In this document: one piece after another, positions 1 to 12,000 of the stretch
How positions within the stretch are numbered: position 1 is the stretch's first letter
Layout: every line of letters starts with the position of its first letter
Assembly (NCBI RefSeq): GCF_000972845.2
Contig: NC_040013.1
Location: forward strand, 5,758,550-5,822,549
DNA length: 64,000 nucleotides
Origin: Larimichthys crocea
Lineage: Eukaryota > Chordata > Actinopteri > Sciaenidae
Reading direction: 5' to 3'
Made by a program: the position numbers and the translations under genes
The notes under the pieces: generated by a model
Told to the model about the DNA's origin: nothing
Databases searched by the model: none
The model's input: the letters and a program-made list of their open reading frames with translations, nothing else

Positions 1-9
1 CTTCCAATG
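1..9 (+). CDS. ogal: ogal exon, last 9 bases (partial)
   Basis: The first nine bases precede a perfect GTAAGT donor at 10-15. Joined to the acceptor before 2254 they read F-Q-W-M-Q-H-W, which aligns with F-R-R-L-Q-K-W of OGA, and the phase fits. The rest of this exon is outside the window. Confidence 0.75.
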
Positions 10-3000
10 GTAAGTCTGCCACCACTCTTTAATGAAGCGTTTAAACTGAAATGGAACTACAGCTTGCATCTACTGTATTGTATATGGAAGCGCAGTGGTG
101 CCACATTTGTCTTGTTAACCTGGTCAGAGGGGATATTTTTGTGTTGTTGTTGTTCTTCACATGAATAGCTCAGGAGCTGCTGACCTGACACCTGTGGGAT
201 GAACCCAGTTGCACGCCTCTGTTTCAGTGCCAGGTAGACCTGAGAGGAATCACTGACGCAGAAAGACTCTATAGCAATGGGGGGCCTCATCCTCAATCCT
301 GAGGCTCAGCCATGGATGACAGGAGGAGAGGGAGCAGATATAGCATTTTTTTTGTCATTATCATTATAAGTATATATAAGTTCTTTTTGTACACAAACAT
401 TCAAATATTTACTGTTTCCTCCAGAATGTTATGCTCATCTTAAACTGGTCTCAGTATATTTATGTCCTGCTAATACAGAATTTATGTGTGAGGGATGATT
501 TTGCTGTGCCCATGGCTCTTTATTTAGCAACAACATCTTTTTTTCCATGCAGAGACCTTCACACCAGGGAGCTGCTCAGCACAACCACACTCTTTAGTTG
601 TTGGCTAAAGAAGTGTGGAGTGATACTGGTGTAGTGCCAACATAAAAACAGTAGACAAAAGACATTTATAGCAGATAAAATCAACATTCAAGATATGAAA
701 TCAAACCAAAAGTGAATACAGAGTTTCCCAAGAGACAGTAATCCAATATCGAGGCTGCAGGTTCATGAACCAAAGCTCTCTGAATCCTGACTAAAGAAAG
801 TCAAAGCAGCTCCTTTATTGAGACTGCCACAACAGATTTTATTAACAGTTTCATCAGCTCACAAAGAGACACACACTCTTTTGGCTTTTTCAGCTCTTTC
901 AGTTCGCAGTGATTTCCATGACATTGAACTATAGTAGAATTCTAAAAGATAATTTCCAAGTGCAAAAAAACACACATTCAAAGTGCCATTTAAGAAGATT
1001 AACAGTGTGCCAAATATGAAATAAATATACTAATAAGAAATGTGTCATTCCCTTTTCATTTACCCTGTGTGTATACCTTGTAGTTAGCAGACACCCAATT
1101 AATTCTCGATGACACATCTTACAAAAGAGAAATCTGCATAAATGCCTGTTGGGAACTCTTGACACAGTTTTGTAGTACAACAGCCAATAGTGACAGTCGA
1201 CGACATCCCAAGAGATAAGTTGTTCCCTCTGCTCTCAGCTTTCCACTGCTCTTAAATATACAGACCAAATCATTAGAGCACACTGTTTCTGTTCCTATCA
1301 CTATAATGTGGCCCTAAACATCAGGTGATATATTATGCTTTATGATGCCTGTAGTACACATAGATGCAGTAACTAGCAAACAACACTTTGTCAAAGAGGC
1401 CATCTCTGCTTCATGATTAGACTATGAGGATGAATTTGACTTCCAAAACTTTGTCACTGTAGCAGCAGCTGAGTGTGTGGGATCCAGGTTTATTTATAGA
1501 CCGGCTTTTTTAGACTCAAGTGCGGAGTGCAGGCAAAATTCATACGCTGAGTGTTGCATAAGTTTGGCAGAGTAGGGCTGTGGATGTGTGTACAGTATGT
1601 AAGCGCGTGTGTGAGTGTCTGGTTGTGTGTTCGAGGGAGGTAGGTTGCAGCTTTTGTGGAGGCGACTTATGCACCATCTGTCCAGGAAATGAAGCAGTGA
1701 GAGAGTGAGGACAGTGTCCACCCACAAATAACAAGGAAGACAAGAGCTGGTTCATGTCCAGAGAGAGAGAGAGAGAGAGAAATAATCATGTTTTTGTGTG
1801 TGTGTTTCATGCAGATATTGTTACTCCTAGTACTATGCACTATTTATAATTCAGGAGGTCATTTCCTGTAACTGAGGCAGCCATGTAGCCCTACGATCAA
1901 TACAGTGGACCTTTTCTTGTTGCTTGTAGTTTTTCTGTTTTTGTTTTTTTTTTCTTTCCCTGCTTATGTCCTCTCTGTTAGCTCCTCAAGTTTCTCTACA
2001 GGGCTCCTAGAGTACATGAGCTAAAGATATGGCTTCAAATTGTGAAAGAGATTCATTAATAATATTATAAATAACATTGAAAATTGTAGAAAATATAAAG
2101 AAGAACTACAAAGTTTTTGCTCTTGTTTTATATATAAAACCTTTAGTAAACCTTTTTATCTGACTTTCATTTTCTTGTTGCAGATTCTCAGATTTAGTAA
2201 TAAAATCACTTAAAACTGCTCTTTCCTCCCTTGACCATGTCTTTTTGTGCCAGGATGCAGCATTGGGGGTTGAACACGTACCTGTACGGCCCAAAAGATG
2301 ATCTAAAACACAGACTGTTGTGGAGAGAAGTCTACTCTCCCGAAGAGGAGGGTAAGAACATTCATCCATCTGTAAATCTATCTATTTGGCACATCCAGGT
2401 CTGTTTACAGTTGTTGGGGAGTATACTGATAAAAGTGATGTCTCCTGAATCAGCGTCACATCGGGCTGAAGATGACACGTTTAAAAATTAAAAACAAATC
2501 TGGGGTTGTGAAGGTAGAAAGAAGTGGGCCTCATCTCTGACGCAGAGGATAGCTGTTTGATTAGCTACTACCAGCAAAACACACCTGAATCTGCAACTGA
2601 GAATTGCATCGTGGATAATGTAGGCGTCATGTTTTGGCAAAGAAGAAAAATGCAAGAAATTAAAAGCAACAAAATGTTTGGTTTCCTTTTTTCAGACTGT
2701 CCATCACAAATCTGACAATGCAAGCACAATGCTAAATTGTTGGGGTGCCCCTTTAAGTTTTTATGGTTTGAGGCCAAAGACTTGAACTAAATGCTGCAAA
2801 CTGACTGCAGACTAGACTAGACTTGTTTTGGGATCAGATCTGCTCCAGGAATTTAGTTGGAGGGTATATTTCATTAAAAGGCTTCAACAGTTTTTATGTT
2901 GCCCATTATATTATTTTTATAGTACCCTGGAAGACTGTATGGTCATTTAGAGAAAGCTGAATTCCCACAATGACACATAAAATTGAGATTAGAGAGACGC

Positions 3001-6000
3001 ATTCGTGTTATATGAAGAGTCTGGTAATGTTTATTGTTCTCAGACATCTGTAGTTAGATAGGCCGGAGTGTTTCAACATTTTTCTCCTCCTGCCCTTAGG
3101 TCAGTTGCGTACTCTCATAGTAGAGGCCAAGTCGAGAGGGCTGAGGTTTGTTTATGCCCTCTCTCCTGGTCAGGACATCGTCTTCTCTTCTTCCTGTGAC
3201 CTGACACTACTGAAACGCAAGTTGAGACAGGTATGTGACACAAGATACTGTAACTTTTCTTTATTTTCTAGCTGAGCCTCTGTGATCTGTCTTTTCCTCT
3301 CTGATGAACAACCTCATCTCTGTCTGCAGGTATCAGACTTGGGTTGCCAGGCATTTGCCATTCTGTTTGATGACATCGATCACTCCATGTGTCAGGCCGA
3401 CAGCGAGGCCTTTTCTTCTTTCGCCCATGCTCAGGTCACTGTAACGAATGAGATCTATCGGTTCTTGGGGGAACCACCTGTCTTCCTATTCTGCCCTACA
3501 GGTACGAGTGCCAAACGGAATTGAATTGGACTATTTGTAAAATTTAATAGGTGACATTTTTACTTGCCCGTCCATGAATCTTGATGATAAAGTATACTTC
3601 TCTTTATCGCTCCCTGTAGAGTACTGTGGTTCTCTGTGTTCTCCCAGCATATCAAAGTCTCCCTACCTGCAGACTGTTGGCGAAGACCTGCTGCCCGACA
3701 TAACCGTAGTATGGACAGGTGAGACACAAACAGCATAAATATGAAATCTTTATTTATTATAATTGATAAGAATGAAACATTTAAGCTGTCTTATTTTACT
3801 ACACTGTATAAAATGGCTGTATTTGTGCCGACATAAACCACAGTCTGTCAGTTTCACAGTCTCTTCTCTTCTGTGCTTTAGCCTCATTAGTTGACCTGCA
3901 ATCTCTTGCTTAGTAACAGCACACACTTACACACACACACACACACACACACTGGCAAAACACGTACACATGCAAATAGAGTGCAGGCACAAAACCACAC
4001 AAATCATCCTCCGAAGATGATTTAAGTGCAAATCCACCCACACACATAAGGAAGTACAATAGGTACACACATTATCTCTTTTTCTCGTTTAGTTCACTTT
4101 TTGATTGTGTCTTTATTTTTCTCCTGTCAGAAGCTGTAGACGCTGAAGCATGAATAAACATGTACTTTTTCATTAACATGTAACATCGAGAGTTGCACCT
4201 TTTATGGTTGTTTTTCCTACCACCATTCTTAAAGGTGATTTCATGCTTATGTTATTGAAAACAATGGCAACGTCGTGTTCCACAAATGACTGTCGCTTGA
4301 AAACTGCTGACTAAATTGCAAGCACAGGTCACACGTACAGTGGGTGCTTATATTGACTTGTAAAACGTGTCAAAATAAAGTTGAAAGGAAGTTAGGTCAT
4401 GCTGCAGATTTAGTGGCCTTGTTTTCTTTGGTCCAAACATTATTAGTGAACTTTATTGCATTTTTATGTAGTTTCTTTGGATCTGCAACCTTTTTGTGAT
4501 GAACTTGTCTGTTATCCAACTTTCCATGACCTCTTCACTGTGGAAAACATGTGGAGACAGTAACATATCCATATTTGATTGCTTTGATTTGATTTGCTTG
4601 CAACAGAAGCACTCACAGGAATCCTTTTTGAACAAAGACAACAGCTCGGCATGCAAAATATTATAGAAAACATGCACCTGTGTGAGAACTGTGTCGGGAA
4701 CATATAAGCATCTTGTGACACCTGATTTTCCACCTATTCCGTAAAGCATTTAATATTCTGGAGAAGCCAGTTCACCTTGCTATACCACTTCTGTTCTCGG
4801 AACACACTTGACTTATGGTTACCTGATATGTTGTTATTAGTGGTATTATGTTTTTACTATTATTCTTGTGTAAAGAACCATAATTAAAAAAGTAACTTCA
4901 AAGTTCAAATAAACAGATTGGTCTGAAAGTGGAGAGAACAACCCATTCATATTAGGCTCCTGTTGTCTTCCTCAGATTTAATTACACAAAGTCTGTTCGT
5001 TAAACCTTTAGGCTTCCATTTATTAACCACTTCCCTTTACTCTCCACAGGCAGTAAGGTCATCTCCAGGAAACTGTCTGTACACTGCCTGGCTGAGGTGG
5101 AGTCTGTCCTCCAGCGCCCTCCACTTATCTGGGACAACCTGCACGCTAATGACTACGACTCCAGGCGTCTCTTCCTGGGGCCCTTTAAAGGCAGAGAGCC
5201 TCAGCTAAGGAGCCACCTCCGAGGCCTGTTGCTCAACCCCAACTGCGAGTTTGAAGCTAACTACATCCCTCTCCATACGCTCGGAAGCTGGTACCGAGCT
5301 GAGAAAGAAGAGAGGAAAGGTATGGTGATTGGTGGAGGGAAGGATGAGGCAGGAAGGCAATGGGATTAATGAGCAGTTGGAAGGAGCTGTGACGAGACAG
5401 GAGATGTCCCCAGTTAATGAACTAATATTGGTTCTGCCAGGCCAGAGCCATGCACATTTTGTCCCATTGCTTCCTGGAGACATTTTTAATAAGCCAGTGT
5501 TGCTTGGCAACTAACACAATTTTAACCACCAGGCAGAAATGTTGTGTTATATTACCTACAAAATCAATTAACTTTTAGGGATTAAAGGTCCAGTGTAAAA
5601 CATGAAATCCCCTGTCAAGAGCTAGTGTGGTTTGTCCACTCTGGGCTACTGTAGAAACATGCCAGTGCAACATGGCAGACTCAGAAGCATGACATGACAA
5701 ATTTACTCAATAAACCTTCAGCAATAAAATATTAAAAATTACAATTCACCTTTAACAATCCACAAATTTAATCAATCTTCATCTATTCTTACAGCAAAAG
5801 GGATCTATTTACAGATATTGCTAATAGACCATAGCTTTCCGATTCAGTCTGTTTCATTTTATTTTAGTCTTGGGATTTTATATGTGAAGTTTTCTTGAAA
5901 AATTTTTGGGTGGAGCTGTAATACCCATTTCATCATTAATTTGACATTTGGATTATATTTAATGCATTCATTTTGCCGTGACAGTAAATTACATGTGAAT

Positions 6001-7427
6001 ACCACCACAGAAAGTAAGAGCAAACAAGGCAGTTGGATGGAGAGAAAAAACACTGTAGTGGTGATGGAGGGATAATTGTGTGGTATGATGAAGGAAGAAA
6101 TGAGAAGAGAGGAAAGTCCCTCAGTGGAGGCAACAGGGAAGAGATAAAGGGCCGGCTGAAGCGATGTGTGATGTGGATGGAAATAGACATGGAATTTTAA
6201 TGGTGGCACGATGGGGGTTGAGGGTGGAGGGAGATGATACATCAGTACAGTTTTTACAGTTTTAATTTGTATCCTCATGTATAATACACAATGTTTTTTC
6301 TGCTCTAGATGAGGAGTGTGAATACTGTCCTGATAGAGCTCTGTCTGCTGCACTACATGATTGGATGGAGGAACTCAACCAACCACTACAAGCAGGTAAA
6401 ATGTTATGATGTGTTTCTGCGCTTGTATGTGTGCGTTGACATGGACCAGTTAAATTTATAGCAGTATATTATTGGCTGCATATGTTGAGGTTTGTCCAAC
6501 AAAAATGTCTTGTGGCCACAGTGTTTAATGTGTACTTCAAACATAATATGTATTTTTTTAAAATCATAACAGGTCGGCAGAGCACGCGAGCGGACCAGCG
6601 TTCCTCTGCTACGGCATCTCGCTGCAAAACTCCTGACAGATCTGACTGCCCTTCCACTTTGAGAGGAACCTCTACCGTGGCCAAACTTCCTGTTTTCCCC
6701 CTGAACTCCAGCTCACCCCCATCGTCACCCACTAAGGTTAACGGGGAGAGGGAGGCACAGGATGGGGAGAAGAAGAGGTCAAACCATCCTAGTCAACCCA
6801 ATCACCAACCTCCAGGATCCAGGCCCGGAGCACCTTCAGGTGGAGGCAGGGCACAGAAGGCCCAGGGTCGGGGAGGCTGTGGTGGGAAGGGCCTTCTCAG
6901 CGAATCCCAGGTGCGGCTGTTGGTTGGTCTTCATTATCTGCCTCACGAGCATGGTCCGTCTGCCCAGAAACTGCTGCAGGACCTGACCTGGCTGAAAACA
7001 AATTGCCACCTTGTCGGCACGAACAGCAAGAAGGCGCCGCCTCAGAAGGTCAGTGTGTGTTTTGTGTACATTTCATGTTGATGACATTTGAATTGTTTGA
7101 TTGATGAATGTGAGTGAGAAGAAGCACATCTTTGGTACTTACCCATTATGCGAACATGTCCTCAGATTGATGAGTGGCGAGGTCGGGCCTCCAGGTTCCT
7201 GTCCCTGTGTGAAGACATAGCACAGCTTCACTGCAGTGTGGTGGGTGGGGCCAACAGGGCTGTGCTCTATGACCTTTACCCTTATGTGTGGGACCTGAGG
7301 AACATGGCTTTGGTGGCAAAAGCTTTCATATGCTGGCTGGGTGAGTATAAAGAGAGATGGAAGCAGGAAACTATGGGGATACAGAATAATATAATGTGTT
7401 CTATGTTATTGTAGTACTGTATACTAT

Positions 7428-7459
<32 letters not shown>

Positions 7460-8965
7460 GTGTACTTGCTATGCTTTGATCTCCTATACTACTGGTTCTC
7501 AAACTATAGTATGTGTACATGACCTGTCTCTAGTGGTACGTAGAGGAATTATTTTAAAAACATATACTACAACATTTTGATTTAAAATTAACTGAGATTG
7601 CTGGAATCTAATTTAAGTTTCTTTTAATCAGCCTGCAACAAAGTCACATTAACTCACATAGCACACACGCATATATCCATTATGCTTAAAATGTGACAGC
7701 AAGATGTCTTGTCTTTTCTACTGAATTACCTCTGGTTCTTGAGCCAGTTTTCAGGATTCAACAACAGTAAATAAATAAACAATAAACAATAAATCATCTT
7801 CCTATTATGAATACACCCACTATACTATAAATGTGAAAAGGACTGTACTTATATAGCAGCTTTTTAGTTTTTTACTACATCACATATCTCATTCACCCAT
7901 TCACACACACACATTCATACACTCATGGCATTAGCTGCCATGCAAGGTGGAAAGGTGGGACATTCTTATGCATACACCCACGATGGGACATCCATCAGGA
8001 ACAGTTTGGGGTTCAGTATCTTCAACATGCAGACTGGAAGAGCTATACTTCTTCATTATGGGGCTTTCAAACACAATGTGATTTGGCTGTGTTCGCTGCT
8101 GGGTTTAAAGTTCATTCTGGTTGAACGCTGTGAATAGCCGTTGTGGTGCAGTTCAAGCTATTGGAAATAATAGGTTTGAGAGCGCTGTGTGCCATTGTCA
8201 CGCTGTGTGCCATTGTCACGTGTCTGAAAGACTATACTATATACTATAATCTAACATCCCCACCCCCTCACTTTTCTCACTCAGATGGACGAGTGTTGAG
8301 CGACAGCTCCACCCTGGGCACTTGGAAGAACTGCTTCCACTGTAAGTAGACATGAACTCTAAGCTCTTTGTCTTATCTTTGCCTGAAATATCTCTTGCCG
8401 TCGCCTCTGCTGCACAAATAACATGAGTCTGAAACTTTTCCACTCTAAACCCAACATCCAATCATTAATTTTCAGCTTTAGCTTAGTGGAGTGCAGCAGA
8501 TAAGTGCAGTGAGGACTAAACCACCAGTTGTGGTTCAAATATTTATGGCGGCAGCATAAAAACCAGCATATCTTGAGGCGCGGTAATGCTGTAAAACACA
8601 GAACTTTTATGCCGGCATGAATATTTAAAGCTGATTTAACTGTGTGATCATTTTACATTTGCACTAGCAACCATCTTGGCATTTCATTGGCTCTAACCAC
8701 AAAATGTCACCAGACTGACATTTGGGTCTTGTCTGTGGTAGGGTGTGGAAAATCCTCAGGGGCGGACCTACTGGGAGTGGAGTCAGAGCCATGGGTGTTC
8801 AAAGGGGGTGTGTCTGGGGAGGTGCAGGTGTGTTTGTATCATATTTTCTACTAATACTGTAAATACCTCCTCCTGTTTTGTTACTGTGTATATGTGCAAT
8901 TCTTCATAATACATGACATTGAAATTCGGACCTCATAACTGCAACGTGTGTTTGTCTTTGTGTAC

Positions 8966-9008
<43 letters not shown>

Positions 9009-12000
9009 GCTTCTCCCGATAGGCAACAGCAGTGAACTCTTCACTCATCCTCCTCCTCTCTTCCCTACCTCTCGTCTCTATAACATCAGGCCCTACCACA
9101 GCAAGGACAAGGTAGAAGGAGATACACCCACACACGTTATTGTTTCACATATAATGATAGGATAATTCACGGATTATCAAGTATGCATCGAAGGTAGGGA
9201 AAGTTGGGGGATATTTGTGAATATTTGTATAGCTACAGAATACACACTGACTGCATAAGACTTTAGTGTACCTGCTGGGGAAACCACACTGCTTGCCTCT
9301 TTAGAAAAACAACTTAGAAATAAACAGAGTTTGTAAAGGAACCTGATTGTTAGGGATTGTTAGATTTGTAATTTAGATTTTTTAGACATTGATAAGAGGA
9401 AACATATGACCTAATAGACTGGGGCATGAAATCACAACCATATCTCTAAACAATAATCATTTTGTTTGTGTGTGTGTGTGTAGTTAGAGTTGTATCGGAT
9501 GGTGCGCCAACTCCACCTGAGGACTCAGGGTGGCCAAGAGTCCAGTATTGCTCACCCAGATATCATAGGAGACAGGTGTGTGTTTGAGAGTAGTAATCAT
9601 CTTCCTTGCTAACCATATTTATCACACCAGCATACTATATTCACATATATTTTTTAGATAGTAATGTCTTTTCTTTTCTTATAGATGTCTCGGGCCGTGC
9701 CTGGCGTTGTGTCCCGAGTACAGCTTCATCCTGGAGGATGAGCTGGGTGTGTGTGGTTGCGTGTTGGGAATCTTAGATGTTCGCTCCTTTGCCAAGCGGT
9801 GCCAGGCCAGCTGGATGCCTGCAATGAGGGACAAATATCCACACAAAGGAGGCAACACACACCCCAACACACAGGTGAATATATGAAGAAGAAGTCATCT
9901 TCTGTTTATAAATATCGTGTCATTCTGAAGAGCACAGGAGGATTCACATACACACACACACACACACACACAAAGTGTTATCGAAGCACACAAATGTTTA
10001 GACATATCTGTACCTGCAGTTTTACCATCTGGGTCCCTCTGTGATGGATTAATAACCCACTGGGAAGTTGGTGGCACACTCAGGTGAACAATGCCAATGA
10101 CACACACAGAAACAGATTAAGCCTCATATACACACAGATTGGACTCTTTTTTTTTGTGCAGTTATGGTCAGGGTAAGCATCAGTCATGACCAGTCAAATT
10201 ATTATTTTCCTCTTGATTTATAAGACACATTAATAACAGGAGGTAATGTGTCTTGTTGTTGTTGCCTATCATGACAAACAGTTGAGTGATCTTAGGCAAA
10301 GAGACAGAACCGGTGATGAGCAACAGGGACAGTCAGTCCTTGACATCTGTGGAGGATTCATCTGCCCACTCTGTGCGTCATGGTGCACACTGAACTACTT
10401 TGGATGACTATCATTCACACTGCAGCCACAGGTGTATGAAGGTAGAAAAAGGTTTACAGTGGAATGGTGTGTGTTCCTGCTTCATTAAACATGGGGACTT
10501 GTTCAGACCATAGGATTAATGCTAATCAAACTTTAATATATAAATAAATATAATACCTTAATATATGTTTGATGGCTTGAAAACTAGATAGAGAAAACCG
10601 CCCTGCTTGCGGGTTTCATTCCAGGAAAAACAGACTACACTAATTAGAGTCATCTACAAAATAAAACTATGCATGCTCAAAATAAATTGGTGAAATTTGC
10701 ATTTATGATGGTGATTATTCTTTAGACTGTAATTATGTTGTTAGGTTGCTTGGTGACTTGAAAGTCTAATGAGGTATGATCAGTCAAATGTGTCCTATTA
10801 GTAACATCTAGTGACCGCTATTTGAAACTACAACAACATAGGACTGTGGCACCCTTTTCCACAACCTTACATTGAAAAATTGAAATCAAAATGATCTTCC
10901 AGGACATAACCCATCATCACATGTGAATGAGAATGTCTTTGTGTGTCTCTTTGTCCTTCTCTGTGTAGGATTTGATTCAGCTGATGGAGGAGGACCAGGG
11001 TGAGTACCCAGACTCTCTCCTCTATCACTTCCCCTCTCAGCTGCGACTGGACGCCCTTCCTGAGCTTGTGGACATCAGTGTCAGCCGCACCCTGCTCACC
11101 GCCCTTCTCACTGCACTCAAGGCCAATGGTAAGAACATTGTGTCGAGTCATTGTATAAGTGTGCGTGATTAGCTTTAAACTTAGAAAAATAAAATACCAA
11201 AAGGACTATTAATGCTCAAATTTGACATTGTGTTTGAGTTGTGGAAAATATTCACACCTCCACCTCTGTGCAGCATTCATATCCTGTATGAAGTAGTGTT
11301 GTCACTTCACATACTACAGTATGAGCAGGGATTTACTGCTGGAGAGCTGATATCAATTCTTGATGTTGAAATCCTGCAGTTTTCATATTATCTGTGACAG
11401 ACTACCTTCTGTATGGTTTATTGTTTTATACAGTGTAGCAGCCCTTGGATCCCCAAAGAGAGTCTCGACTGATGCTTAAGGTGTTCTTTATTTTAGTTTC
11501 AGCAGAATCAGGTTCACCATAGCACCGTGAAAACTGTGTGTCAGGGTATACAAACATAAAACCAAGTCACCATACAGTCTTCACAGTACAAACATAATTT
11601 TGCATCAATATTAAAACAAGCGTTCATTCAATCAAAGTATTGCATACATAATAATACAAACTCACGTTACAAAGATACAATATTTCAAATAGACAAAATA
11701 ACCAAACAAACATACCTCACTGCGCTCACCAAGGATGCTTAAATGTTCATGATGTTTTCTTCTGTTTAAACAGGCGTCACAGTCCCTTTTTGTGCAAATT
11801 AAGTAAAAGTTTAAGCTGGAGCCTGGAGAACAAACTTTTTGTGACTCAGGCTCAAACAAAGCAGCTTCCTAATTACCAACACCTGTGGGTTTACCTTTAC
11901 CTGTCTCCCTCTTCTGGAGCTACGGTGTCACTCAAGGACAAAATTCATTCAACACCCATACCCATCTAAGTCCATACAAGGTTCATACACACAACATCGC

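Noticed and set aside
5859..6353. 164-codon open frame, - strand
   Set aside because: Lies antisense over an ogal intron and exon; biased Ser/Pro/His composition without family features.
11430..12000. Possible solo LTR in the last ogal intron
   Set aside because: There are no clear terminal TG/CA with target-site duplication and no paired copy in the window.
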